Of a stretch of 45,577 nucleotides of DNA, positions 1 through 9,568 are shown one piece after another (within the stretch, counting starts at the first letter, position 1; each line of letters opens with the position of its first letter). Made by a program: the position numbers and the translations under genes. Origin of the DNA: Lachnospiraceae bacterium (GTDB lineage Bacteria > Bacillota > Clostridia > Lachnospirales > Lachnospiraceae); assembly GCA_021205565.1 (NCBI GenBank), contig JAJPXG010000044.1:1-45577 (forward strand), read 5' to 3'. Under the pieces are notes generated by a model. That model did not search any database. It was not told where the DNA came from and worked only from the letters and a program-made list of their open reading frames with translations.

Positions 1-1
1 T

Positions 2-307
2 ATTCAGATTCTGAAATATCTCAAGAACAGGAGTGCCGAGGGTTTTATCTGGGATGGCAGCAGTATGTATCTGATGGTGCAGGATGAGGAGATTGCCCTG
101 CAGGAAACCCTGGAGGGCTATGTCAATATTTTCTGCATGGGAGATGAAGCTTTAGGCGTGACCGTGCAAAATCTGAAATATGAACTGAAGGATGTGAACC
201 TGACAGATGATTTTCCCATAGGCATCAGCAATGAATTTATCGGAAAGCCTGCCATAATTTCCGTAAAGCAGGGTACACTTTTAGTGATGATCGACTGGGT
301 GGAGTAA
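2..307 (+). CDS. C-terminal part of an uncharacterised protein (5' end outside window)
   Basis: Open frame runs from the window edge (IQILKYLKNRSAEGFIWDGSSMYLMVQDEEIAL...) to TAA at 307; no family recognised. Confidence 0.5.
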   Translation: MQILKYLKNRSAEGFIWDGSSMYLMVQDEEIALQETLEGYVNIFCMGDEALGVTVQNLKYELKDVNLTDDFPIGISNEFIGKPAIISVKQGTLLVMIDWVE

Positions 308-451
308 TTTCTTGCATAAACGGATGAAAAAGAGTATAATGAGCGCGGTTGAACCATTTTTGAGGACAGATTTTGATAAAAATCGGATCAATGGGCGGGA
401 ATAATTGTTTTATAAATATACAAAGACAGACAGAGAAAAAGGAGATTTCAA

Positions 452-1993
452 ATGAGTAAGAAACCCGTTGTTTTAATGATTTTGGACGGCTTTGGTTTAA
501 ATGACAGAACAGAAGCCAACGCCGTGGCGATGGCCAATACCCCCGTGATTGACGGCCTGATGGCCAGATATCCGTTCGTCAGAGGCAATGCCTCCGGCAT
601 GGCAGTGGGACTCCCGGAGGGTCAGATGGGCAACTCCGAGGTAGGTCACCTGAATATGGGAGCCGGCCGCATTGTATACCAGGAGCTGACCCGCATCACC
701 AAGGAAATTCAGGACGGAACCTTCTTTGAAAATCCGGCCATTTTGGAGGCAGTTGCGAACTGCAAAAAATACGACAGCGCTTTCCACTGCTATGGTCTGG
801 TCAGCGACGGCGGCGTCCACAGCCATATCAATCATTTAAAGGGCCTGCTTGATTTAGCGAAGAAAGAGGGTCTGACCAAGGTATATGTACACTGCTTCCT
901 TGACGGCAGAGACACGCCGCCCCAGTCCGCTGCGGATTATGTGCAGGAGGTTGTGGATTATACGGAAGAGATCGGCGTCGGCAAGGTTGTGTTTGTATCC
1001 GGCCGCTACTACGCCATGGATCGGGATAATAACTATGACAGAGTGAAGCTTGCCTACGATGCCCTGACGAAGGGCGAGGGTCTGACGGCACCGGATGCCG
1101 TGACCGCTGTGAAGCAGTCCTACGAGAAGGGGGAGAATGACGAGTTCGTCCGTCCTACCGTCGTTGTGGAGAACGGAGAGCCTGTCGGCCTGATCAAAGA
1201 GCACGACTCCATCGTGTTTTTCAACTTCCGTCCGGACCGTGCCCGTGAGATTACCAGGGCGTTCTGCGACGATGATTTCAAGGGCTTTGACAGAGGGCCG
1301 CGCATGGAGCTTTGCTACGTCTGCTTCTCCGATTATGACCCGACCATTCCGAATAAGCTGGTGGCCTTCCACAAGATTTCCGTCACCAACACCTTCGGTG
1401 AGTGGCTTGCGGCGCAGGGCATGACCCAGGCTCGTATTGCCGAGACGGAGAAGTACGCGCACGTCACCTTCTTCTTTAACGGCGGCGTGGAGGTCCCCAA
1501 TGAGGGCGAGACCAGAATTCTGGTAAATTCCCCCAAGGTCGCTACCTACGACCTGAAGCCGGAGATGAGCGCTTATGAGGTCTGCGACAAGCTGACGGAG
1601 GCAATCACTTCCTTAAAATATGATGTCATTATCATCAATTTCGCGAACCCCGACATGGTGGGACATACCGGCGTGATCGAGGCGGCGGTTAAGGCTGTCG
1701 AGGCGGTGGATACCTGCGTGGGTAAGGCTGTGGATGCACTTTTGAGCGTGGACGGCACCATGTTAATCTGCGCCGATCACGGCAACTGCGAACAGATGAT
1801 CGATTATGAGACCGGAGAACCCTTTACCGCCCACACGACCAATCAGGTGCCCTTCATCCTGGTTAATTATGATGAGAATTATACCTTAAGAGACGGCGGC
1901 TGCCTGGCGGATCTGATTCCGACCCTGATTGAGATTATGGGCAAGGAGCAGCCGAAGGAAATGACCGGAAAGAGCCTGTTGGTTCATAAATAA
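452..1993 (+). CDS. gpmI: 2,3-bisphosphoglycerate-independent phosphoglycerate mutase
   Basis: MSKKPVVLMILDGFGLN, GNSEVGHLNMGAGR, ADHGNCEQM and HTTNQVPFI motifs; SD aaggag upstream. Confidence 0.97.
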   Translation: MSKKPVVLMILDGFGLNDRTEANAVAMANTPVIDGLMARYPFVRGNASGMAVGLPEGQMGNSEVGHLNMGAGRIVYQELTRITKEIQDGTFFENPAILEAVANCKKYDSAFHCYGLVSDGGVHSHINHLKGLLDLAKKEGLTKVYVHCFLDGRDTPPQSAADYVQEVVDYTEEIGVGKVVFVSGRYYAMDRDNNYDRVKLAYDALTKGEGLTAPDAVTAVKQSYEKGENDEFVRPTVVVENGEPVGLIKEHDSIVFFNFRPDRAREITRAFCDDDFKGFDRGPRMELCYVCFSDYDPTIPNKLVAFHKISVTNTFGEWLAAQGMTQARIAETEKYAHVTFFFNGGVEVPNEGETRILVNSPKVATYDLKPEMSAYEVCDKLTEAITSLKYDVIIINFANPDMVGHTGVIEAAVKAVEAVDTCVGKAVDALLSVDGTMLICADHGNCEQMIDYETGEPFTAHTTNQVPFILVNYDENYTLRDGGCLADLIPTLIEIMGKEQPKEMTGKSLLVHK

Positions 1994-2081
1994 AGGAAAC
2001 TGCGAGAACACAATCGCGAAACACATGGACTGAACTGATATACAGTCAGATCCGCCATAAACACTTAAGACGCAAAGGAGA

Positions 2082-2573
2082 ATGAAGATGGGATTTTTGG
2101 ATGACCTGAAAGTGGTGAGCAGCGATCTGCTTGGCAAAGGAACCGTAGCGGCGGGTAAGGCGGCGCATAAAGCGAAGGACACCGCGAATATCGCGAAATT
2201 AAAGGTTTCCATTTCCACCAAGGAGAAGGAGATCAAGGACATTTATACAGAGATCGGCAAGGCGTACTACGAGGCGCACAAGGACGCGCAGGAGGATGTG
2301 TACGACAGCTTCATAGCTCTGATCAATGCGAAAAATGAGGAGATCGCCGCAATCAATGAAGAGATCGCAGAGATTCAGGCAAGCGGCGCCGATGATGTGG
2401 ATATCACGGACACGGTGGACAACGCGCAGACGGACGAAGAGGAAGCTGATGAGGAGACGTCTGCGGATGCAGAACCGAAGACAGAAGAGGAGCAGGCTGC
2501 GGATGAGTTAAGTGACGCCGCGAAGGCAGCGGCTGACGCCGTAGCCGAGGCTGCTAAAGACGACGCCGAGTAA
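2082..2573 (+). CDS. Uncharacterised coiled-coil protein with acidic Ala/Glu/Asp-rich tail
   Basis: SD aaaggag; MGFLDDLKVVSSDLLGKGTVAAGKAAHKAKD followed by predicted helical and acidic regions; start could be 2082 or 2088. Confidence 0.75.
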   Translation: MKMGFLDDLKVVSSDLLGKGTVAAGKAAHKAKDTANIAKLKVSISTKEKEIKDIYTEIGKAYYEAHKDAQEDVYDSFIALINAKNEEIAAINEEIAEIQASGADDVDITDTVDNAQTDEEEADEETSADAEPKTEEEQAADELSDAAKAAADAVAEAAKDDAE

Positions 2574-2595
2574 TCGGCCATCGGGAGGCACGTTT

Positions 2596-4425
2596 ATGTG
2601 TGGTATCTGCGGTTTCACCGGGAAATTACAGCACAGGGAGCAAGTACTCACAAATATGATGAATCGAATCATCCACCGCGGGCCCGACAGCGGAGGCTCG
2701 CATGTGGATGGGGACATCGCGATGGGTTTCAGGCGCCTGAGCATCATTGATTTAAATAACGGCGACCAGCCCATGTATAATGAGGACAATTCCGTTGTAA
2801 TCACTTTCAACGGCGAGATTTATAATCACCAGGAGCTCCGTAAGGATCTGGAGGCGAAGGGACATATTTTCAGAAACCGGTCGGATACGGAGGTTTTAAT
2901 TCACGCCTATGAGGAATATGGCCAGGATATGCTGAACATGCTGCGGGGCATGTTCGCGTTTGTCATCTGGGACAGTCATACGAAGACGTTGTTTGGTGCC
3001 AGGGATTTCTTTGGCATCAAGCCTTTTTATTATGGTCTTTTTGACGGGAATCTGGTATACGGCTCCGAGATTAAGAGCATTCTGGAGTATCCGGGCTATG
3101 AGCGGACGCTCAATGAGGAAGCGCTGGAGAATTATCTCACCTTCCAGTATTCCGTCCTGCCGGAGACCTTTTTCAAGGGGATTTTCAAGCTGATGCCGGC
3201 GCACTGCTTCACCTTCCATGAAGGAAAGATGGACATCCGGCGTTATTGGGAACCGAAGTTCGAGGCGGATGAGAGCAAGTCCTTAGAAGAGTGGGTTGAT
3301 GCCATTGACGACGTGATGCAGAATTCCATCGAGAGCCATAAAATCAGCGATGTGGAGGTGGGATCCTTCTTATCAAGCGGTGTGGATTCTTCTTATGTAG
3401 CGGCCTGTTTCCATGGAGATAAGACCTTTACCGTGGGCTTTGATTACGCGCAGTACAATGAGATCGACTATGCTAAGAGCCTGTCGGAAAAGATTCAGAT
3501 TGATAATTACAGCAAGCTGATTACCACAGATGAGTACTGGGATTCCATCGCGAAGATTCAGTACCAGATGGACGAGCCGCTGGCGGATCCGTCGGCAATC
3601 GCCCTGTATTTTGTCAGCCAGACGGCGGCAAAGCATGTGAAGGTGGCCATGTCCGGCGAGGGCGCGGATGAGTTTTTCGGCGGCTACAATATTTACAGAG
3701 AGCCGATGGATTTAGCCGGCGTGCGGCATCTTCCACACTGGCTTTTAAAGGTGCTGGCGGGCGCAGCGAACGCGGTTCCTTTCCATTTTAAAGGACAGAG
3801 CTTTTTAAAGCGCGCGGCGACTCCCGTGGAGGAGCGCTTTGTCGGTAACGCTTTCGAGTACAGCATGGAGGAGCGTGCCAGAATTTTAAAGCATCCGACC
3901 GGCAGATATCCCTTTGCGGAGTTGACGAAGCCCTATTATGACAAGGTGCAGGACCAGGACGATGTGACCAAGATGCAGTACATCGACATCCATTTCTGGC
4001 TGATCGGCGACATCCTGCTGAAGGCTGATAAGATGAGCATGGCACATTCCCTGGAGGTCAGGGTTCCCTTCCTGGACAAGGAAGTGTTCGACGTGGCCAG
4101 ACATATCCCGACCCGCTACAAGGTCAATAAGGAAAATACGAAGTACGCCATGCGTCAGGCGGCGCACAGGTATCTGCCGGACATGGTGGCAGAGAAGAAA
4201 AAGCTGGGCTTCCCGGTACCGACCCGCGTGTGGCTGAAGGAGGACAAATATTACAATATTGTAAAGGAAGCGTTCCTTTCCCCGGCCGCGGAGCAGTATT
4301 TTCAGACGGACGAGCTGGTGAGGCTTTTAGACCGGCACAAAAACGGCAAAGAGGACAACAGCCGTAAGATCTGGACTGTGTATATGTTCCTGGTGTGGTA
4401 TGGGGAATATTTTGAGGCGGCTTGA
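2596..4425 (+). CDS. asnB: Asparagine synthase (glutamine-hydrolysing)
   Basis: Cys2 N-terminal GATase (MCGICGFTG), RGPDSGG, SSGVDSSYVA PP-loop. Confidence 0.96.
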   Translation: MCGICGFTGKLQHREQVLTNMMNRIIHRGPDSGGSHVDGDIAMGFRRLSIIDLNNGDQPMYNEDNSVVITFNGEIYNHQELRKDLEAKGHIFRNRSDTEVLIHAYEEYGQDMLNMLRGMFAFVIWDSHTKTLFGARDFFGIKPFYYGLFDGNLVYGSEIKSILEYPGYERTLNEEALENYLTFQYSVLPETFFKGIFKLMPAHCFTFHEGKMDIRRYWEPKFEADESKSLEEWVDAIDDVMQNSIESHKISDVEVGSFLSSGVDSSYVAACFHGDKTFTVGFDYAQYNEIDYAKSLSEKIQIDNYSKLITTDEYWDSIAKIQYQMDEPLADPSAIALYFVSQTAAKHVKVAMSGEGADEFFGGYNIYREPMDLAGVRHLPHWLLKVLAGAANAVPFHFKGQSFLKRAATPVEERFVGNAFEYSMEERARILKHPTGRYPFAELTKPYYDKVQDQDDVTKMQYIDIHFWLIGDILLKADKMSMAHSLEVRVPFLDKEVFDVARHIPTRYKVNKENTKYAMRQAAHRYLPDMVAEKKKLGFPVPTRVWLKEDKYYNIVKEAFLSPAAEQYFQTDELVRLLDRHKNGKEDNSRKIWTVYMFLVWYGEYFEAA

Positions 4426-4484
4426 CGGACATGGCTGTGTACTGCTAACCGACCGTGAATAGTAATCTTCGGAATTACACACAC

Positions 4485-4515
4485 TACCTCCTGAGAGAGT
4501 CACTTTCAGGAGGTA
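4485..4515 (+). promoter_or_regulatory. Hairpin sequestering the SD of the enolase-like gene; also terminator-like (followed by tttttat)
   Basis: TACCTCCTGAGAG-AGTCA-CTTTCAGGAGGTA: 13 pairs including one G-U, 5-nt loop; 3' arm contains AGGAGG. Confidence 0.75.
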
Positions 4516-4520
4516 TTTTT

Positions 4521-5801
4521 ATGGTGGAGTATTTAAAGATTGTCTGTGCGCGCGGCAGGCAGGTGCTGGACAGCAGGGGAAACCCGACAGTGGAGGCAAC
4601 TGTGACGGTGCGAAACTGTGTGGATGGGGAGCTGACGGAAGGACGGGCTATCGTGCCGAACGGGACAGATCAGGGAGGACAAAAAACGGAGGCCGTGAAA
4701 TCGGCGGCGGAAAATATAGAGAAATATCTGCAGGAGCCTCTGGCCGGCACGGAGGTCACAGACCAGCGCAGGATTGACCATATCCTGATGGAGACGGACG
4801 GAACGGAGGACAAATCCCGGCTGGGAGCAAATACACTTTTGGGTGTTTCTTTAGCCTGCGCGGACGCCGCGGCGAAGGCACTGCACATTCCACTCTACCG
4901 GTATCTGGGCGGCGTGCAGGGACAGGTTTTACCAACGCCGATGATGAATATTTTAAACGGCGGTGCGCATGCGTCCAACGCGCTGGATGTGCAGGAATTT
5001 ATGATCGTGCCGGTGGGCGCGGGCAGCATCCGCGAGGGGATTGAATGGTGCTGTGAGATTTATCATACGCTGAAAAAACTCCATACCGACAGAGGACTGG
5101 CCACGGATGTAGGGGATGAGGGCGGCTTTGCACCCCGACTTTCCACGGAGATAGAGGCGATTGATTTTATTATGGAGGCGATACGGGCAGCGGGGTATGT
5201 TCCCGGGCAGGATGTATGTATCAGTCTTGATGTTGCTGCCAATACCTGGAAAGGAAACGGAAGCAATGACTATTGTATGCCTAAGCAGAAGCGCTGCTAT
5301 TCCACGCAGGAGCTGATACAGGAGTGGGAGGATCTGGTTGATAAATATCCGGTCTTTTCCCTGGAGGATGCGTTGGGAGCAGACGACTGGGAGGGTTGGA
5401 TTAAAATGACAGATCGTCTGGGCAGTAAAACGCTTCTGGCGGGAGACGCGCTCTTTAAGACGAATCCGAAACAGCTTAAGCAGGGAATTGAGAAGGGAGC
5501 GGCCAACGCCATCCTGATCAAGCCCGGTCAGATTGGCACGCTGTCGCAGACCATGGAGACGGTGCAGCTGGCAAAAAGAAACGGCTATCGGACAATTCTT
5601 TCCCACAGAAGCGGCGAGAGCGAGGACAGTTTTATCGCAGATCTGGCGGTGGCCTTAAACACGGGACTGATCAAGACCGGAGCACCCAGCCGGGGCGAGC
5701 GCACGGCCAAATATAACCAGCTGCTGCGGATTGAGGAGGAGCTGTACGGAAAAGAGGAAATCATTTCAGGAAGGGGAAGCATAGAAGACACGTCTTACTG
5801 A
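4521..5801 (+). CDS. Enolase-like protein (divergent catalytic loop)
   Basis: DSRGNPTVE, LGANTLLGVSLA, NGGAHASNALDVQEFMIVPVGA, GDEGGFAP, SHRSGESEDSFIADLAV and KYNQLLRIEEEL; ATG at 4521 preceded by AGGAGG. Confidence 0.9.
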   Translation: MVEYLKIVCARGRQVLDSRGNPTVEATVTVRNCVDGELTEGRAIVPNGTDQGGQKTEAVKSAAENIEKYLQEPLAGTEVTDQRRIDHILMETDGTEDKSRLGANTLLGVSLACADAAAKALHIPLYRYLGGVQGQVLPTPMMNILNGGAHASNALDVQEFMIVPVGAGSIREGIEWCCEIYHTLKKLHTDRGLATDVGDEGGFAPRLSTEIEAIDFIMEAIRAAGYVPGQDVCISLDVAANTWKGNGSNDYCMPKQKRCYSTQELIQEWEDLVDKYPVFSLEDALGADDWEGWIKMTDRLGSKTLLAGDALFKTNPKQLKQGIEKGAANAILIKPGQIGTLSQTMETVQLAKRNGYRTILSHRSGESEDSFIADLAVALNTGLIKTGAPSRGERTAKYNQLLRIEEELYGKEEIISGRGSIEDTSY

Positions 5802-5953
5802 CTGCATTAGAAAATGCGTTGCAGGAATCCGCTGGTTTTGCTATACTGACCATGTGATGATACCGGGAGAGCAATTTTGCAAAGCGCTCCATCGTATCAC
5901 TGCTTTGGTCGTGTTGATTATAAGCAGTTTGGCTGACAGCGAGGTTTTGGGCA

Positions 5954-7861
5954 ATGAAGAGATTGATAAAAAACAGCAGGCACATGAATACGCTCCTTTC
6001 GCTTTTGATTGTGGGAGCGGGGACGCTCGTGCTTGCCGCTGTGTTTGACGTCTGGTTTACCATCAATGACGATGTGATGATCCGGGATATTCTGTCCGGC
6101 GCGTACACCGGTACGCCGAACGCGCACTGCATTCAGATGCTTTATCCGCTGGGCCTGCTGTTAAGTTCTCTTTACCGCCTGATTTCCGCACTGAACTGGT
6201 ACGGGCTTTTTATGGGATTTTGCCACGCGCTCTGTATGTTTCTTATCCTGCGCCGCCTTCTGGAACAGGCGGAGGATGGCAAGGGAAAGCTGCTGATGGC
6301 TGTCCTCGGAGTCCTGGGATTTATGGCAATCCTTCTTGGCAAGGTGCTTTATATCCAGTATACGGTGACCAGCGCGCTTCTTGCCGGTACGGCAATCTTT
6401 TTATTTGTCACCACGCCGGATACCTGTTCTGCCGCGGAATTTAACCGCAGAAATATTATCAGTATGCTTCTTTTTATACTGGCCTTCAACATGAGGACGG
6501 AGATGGTGCTGCTGCTCTGCCCGCTGGTGGCTGCGGCCGGCATTTACAAGTGGAGCATGGGGGCAAAGCGCGTCGGCTTGAAATTTTTTTCCATGGAAAA
6601 TGTCCGCAAATATCTGATCACCGTTCTGGTGGTGGCGCTGGGTATGGGCGCCTGTTATCTTTGTGATATGGCGGCCTACAGCAGTGAAGAGTGGCAGGAA
6701 TTCCGCACGTTTTTTGACAACCGCACAGAGCTGTTTGATTTCCTGGGACGGGCGCCGGAGTACGAGGGAAATGAAGCGTTCTATGACCGGATCGGCCTGT
6801 CAGAGGAAGAGGTGGAGCTTTTAGTCAACTATGATTTTGCCCTGGACGATGAGATTGACGCGGATCTTTTACAGACCATTATCGATTATGATCTGAATGA
6901 GCGCGGCGTCGGTTATTTCAGGTATAACCTTTCTGATGGCTTTGCCTATTACCGGTGGCAGATGGTGCATTTAATCGACCGCCCCTGGATGGTGGTGATT
7001 GCAGCCGGATACTTTTTTGTGCTGGCGGCGGGGCTTTTGAACGGTCACGTTGCCATTCTCTGGCAGCTGATTTTCCTGGGTGCGATGCGCACGGTCAGCT
7101 GGATGTATATTTTCATGCGCGGGCGCTTTTATGACAGGGTCAATCATTCGCTGTATTTATGTGAAATTCTGATATTGATGGCCATGCTGCTGGTGGAGTT
7201 TGGGCAGCTGCGCTTTAGCATGCAGAGGCATAATGTGGGTCCGCAGCAGAACGGGCAGACGACGGCTTCACAGAGTTTCATGGAAAGCCTGAAAGCGCCC
7301 GCAGCATGGATAAGCGGGTGTTTGGATCGGCTGCGAAATCCGGGCAAAGGAAAGGCCGGGAGAGCCTTTGAAACTGTCACGGCCCTCGCATTTGCTGTTA
7401 TTTTCGGCTTTTATGCCATCCTCGGTGTCCGGGACGCACTGGATGACAAGAGCACAATGGAGACAGAGTACGCCGCGGCCTATCAGCCGCTGCAGGAGTA
7501 TTGCACCGCGCATTCTGATTCGTATTTTCTGATCGATGTTTACAGCTTCACAACCGCCTATGAACCGGTATTTACAGCCGGAGACAGTGTTTACCGCAAC
7601 TACGATCTCTGCGGCGGCTGGGCCGCCAAATCTCCGGTTTATCAGCAGAAGCTGGCATATACGGGGATAGAGGATCTGGCGGCGGATCTCGCAGATAAGG
7701 ACAACATATATTTTATCAGTAAGGACAGCAGAGAAATTGACTGGCTTGCAGCCTGGTATGCTGTGAAGAGTTATACTGTGGAGGTAACCGCGGTGGATTA
7801 TATTGATGTGGAGGGGGATGAAGGATATACCGTGTATGCGGTATCGTATGCCGGAAACTGA
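5954..7861 (+). CDS. Polytopic membrane protein with C-terminal extracytoplasmic domain
   Basis: Long ORF with many hydrophobic segments; DVWFTINDDVMIRDILSGAYTGTPNAHCIQMLYPLG N-terminus. Confidence 0.8.
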   Translation: MKRLIKNSRHMNTLLSLLIVGAGTLVLAAVFDVWFTINDDVMIRDILSGAYTGTPNAHCIQMLYPLGLLLSSLYRLISALNWYGLFMGFCHALCMFLILRRLLEQAEDGKGKLLMAVLGVLGFMAILLGKVLYIQYTVTSALLAGTAIFLFVTTPDTCSAAEFNRRNIISMLLFILAFNMRTEMVLLLCPLVAAAGIYKWSMGAKRVGLKFFSMENVRKYLITVLVVALGMGACYLCDMAAYSSEEWQEFRTFFDNRTELFDFLGRAPEYEGNEAFYDRIGLSEEEVELLVNYDFALDDEIDADLLQTIIDYDLNERGVGYFRYNLSDGFAYYRWQMVHLIDRPWMVVIAAGYFFVLAAGLLNGHVAILWQLIFLGAMRTVSWMYIFMRGRFYDRVNHSLYLCEILILMAMLLVEFGQLRFSMQRHNVGPQQNGQTTASQSFMESLKAPAAWISGCLDRLRNPGKGKAGRAFETVTALAFAVIFGFYAILGVRDALDDKSTMETEYAAAYQPLQEYCTAHSDSYFLIDVYSFTTAYEPVFTAGDSVYRNYDLCGGWAAKSPVYQQKLAYTGIEDLAADLADKDNIYFISKDSREIDWLAAWYAVKSYTVEVTAVDYIDVEGDEGYTVYAVSYAGN

Positions 7862-7911
7862 GAGGACTCATTGAAAGGGCACATTTAAGAGGAACGGACT
7901 TTGGATTGCGG

Positions 7912-7951
7912 GGCCGGGAAATTGTCATGATGGCAGTTTCCCGGCCTTTTT
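7912..7951 (+). terminator. Intrinsic terminator
   Basis: GGCCGGGAAATTGTC-ATGAT-GGCAGTTTCCCGGCC followed by TTTTTT. Confidence 0.9.
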
Positions 7952-8047
7952 TGTGAAATGCTGCGGTATCGGCACCGTCTGTGTCTTTTCCACAGCGAAT
8001 TTGTAACAAATTTGAATCATATTTTTTAAAAAATTCTGAATTTCCAC

Positions 8048-8076
8048 TTGCCAAGTGCAATAAAAAAGTGTAGGAT
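8048..8076 (+). promoter_or_regulatory. Candidate sigma-A promoter of the mraZ/dcw cluster
   Basis: TTGCCA, 17-nt spacer, TAGGAT. Confidence 0.5.
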
Positions 8077-8085
8077 ATAGTTCAG

Positions 8086-8145
8086 TGGAGCAAAAGGGAG
8101 CGAAATGCCAGAAAAATCACGAAAATGGTTTGAAAATGGGAGCTC
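8086..8145 (+). promoter_or_regulatory. Six-unit 10-bp-period array upstream of mraZ (candidate MraZ operator, phased A-tracts)
   Basis: tggagcaaaa gggagcgaaa tgccagaaaa atcacgaaaa tggtttgaaa atgggagctc. Confidence 0.5.
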
Positions 8146-8180
8146 CCACGCAAACCCGACGAACGGGAAGGTAAGCTTTT

Positions 8181-8612
8181 ATGTACGCAGGCAAATACAA
8201 TCACACGCTTGATACAAAAGGCAGACTCATTCTTCCCTCGAAGCTGCGCGACTCGCTTGGCGAGGAGTTCGTAGTGACCAAGGGGATCGATGGGTGTTTG
8301 TTTGTGTACGACAAAACAGAGTGGGCGCAGTTCGAGGAGAAGCTCGATACGCTCTCCATCACCAGCAAGGAGTCCCGTAAGGTACTGCGGTTTTTCTTAT
8401 CCGGCGCAGCCTATGTGGAAGTGGACAAGCAGGGGCGTTTCCTGGTCCCGACAGAGCTTCGCGAGTACGCGGGTCTGGATAAGGATGTGTGTATGGTAGG
8501 CAGCGGGCGCCATGTGGAGATCTGGGATAAGAGCCGCTGGGATGCTGAGAATGAAGACATTGACGTGGATCAGTCCATGGCATACTTGGACAGCATCGGC
8601 ATTCGCCTGTAG
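8181..8612 (+). CDS. mraZ: Transcriptional regulator MraZ
   Basis: MYAGKYNHTLDTKGRLILPSKLRDSLG and DKQGRFLVPTELREYA (two SpoVT/AbrB-like repeats). Confidence 0.97.
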   Translation: MYAGKYNHTLDTKGRLILPSKLRDSLGEEFVVTKGIDGCLFVYDKTEWAQFEEKLDTLSITSKESRKVLRFFLSGAAYVEVDKQGRFLVPTELREYAGLDKDVCMVGSGRHVEIWDKSRWDAENEDIDVDQSMAYLDSIGIRL

Positions 8613-8618
8613 GAGACG

Positions 8619-9566
8619 ATGAAGATGGAGTTTCAACATTATTCCGTGCTGCTGCAGGAAACGATTGAGGAACTGCATATACAGCCTGACGGCGTGTATG
8701 TGGACGGCACTCTGGGAGGCGGAGGACACGCGGAAGCGGTCTGTTCAAGGCTGTCGGACAAGGGACGTCTGTATGGCTTTGACCAGGACGGAGACGCGAT
8801 TGAGGCGGCCACGGAGAGGCTGACGCCTTATCAGAATCAGATAACGATCATAAGAAGCAATTTCCGATATATGCGTGATCGCCTGGCAGAAAAAGGCATC
8901 TGCCGGGTCGACGGTATCCTGCTGGATCTTGGTGTCTCCTCATTCCAGCTGGATACCCCCGGGAGGGGATTTTCCTATAAAGAGGATACGCCTCTGGACA
9001 TGCGCATGGACGACCGTCAGGAGCTGTCCGCGAAGGAGATTGTGAATACTTACCCGGAAATGGAGCTGTACAGGATTATCCGGGATTACGGGGAAGAGCA
9101 GTTCGCCAAAAATATTGCCAAGCATATCTGCATGGAGAGAGCGATCGCCCCGATTGAGACCACCGGGCAGCTGAATGAGATTATCAGGGCGTCGATACCT
9201 GCGAAAATGCGGGTAAACGGCCATCCCTCCAAAAAGACCTTTCAGGCCATCCGCATTGAATGCAATCACGAGCTGGATGTCTTGAAGGATTCAATGGACG
9301 ATATGATTGATCTGCTGAACCCGAATGGACGGCTGTGCATCATCACCTTCCATTCTCTGGAAGACAGAATTGTGAAATCAGCCTTCCGCAAAGCGGAATC
9401 TCCCTGCATCTGCCCTCCGGAATTTCCGGTTTGCACCTGCGGCAGAGTCTCCAAAGGAAAAGTGATTACAAAGAAACCGATACAGCCCTCAGAGAGAGAG
9501 CTGAAAGAGAATAAAAGAAGCAAAAGCGCAAAACTGAGAGTATTTGAAAAGGCGCAGGAGGTCTGA
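8619..9566 (+). CDS. rsmH: 16S rRNA (cytosine(1402)-N(4))-methyltransferase
   Basis: [40 protein letters not shown]. Confidence 0.97.
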   Translation: MKMEFQHYSVLLQETIEELHIQPDGVYVDGTLGGGGHAEAVCSRLSDKGRLYGFDQDGDAIEAATERLTPYQNQITIIRSNFRYMRDRLAEKGICRVDGILLDLGVSSFQLDTPGRGFSYKEDTPLDMRMDDRQELSAKEIVNTYPEMELYRIIRDYGEEQFAKNIAKHICMERAIAPIETTGQLNEIIRASIPAKMRVNGHPSKKTFQAIRIECNHELDVLKDSMDDMIDLLNPNGRLCIITFHSLEDRIVKSAFRKAESPCICPPEFPVCTCGRVSKGKVITKKPIQPSERELKENKRSKSAKLRVFEKAQEV

Positions 9567-9568
9567 AC

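Noticed and set aside
854-1462. Minus-strand 202-aa ORF within gpmI
   Set aside because: Antisense of a highly conserved gene; typical high-GC shadow ORF.
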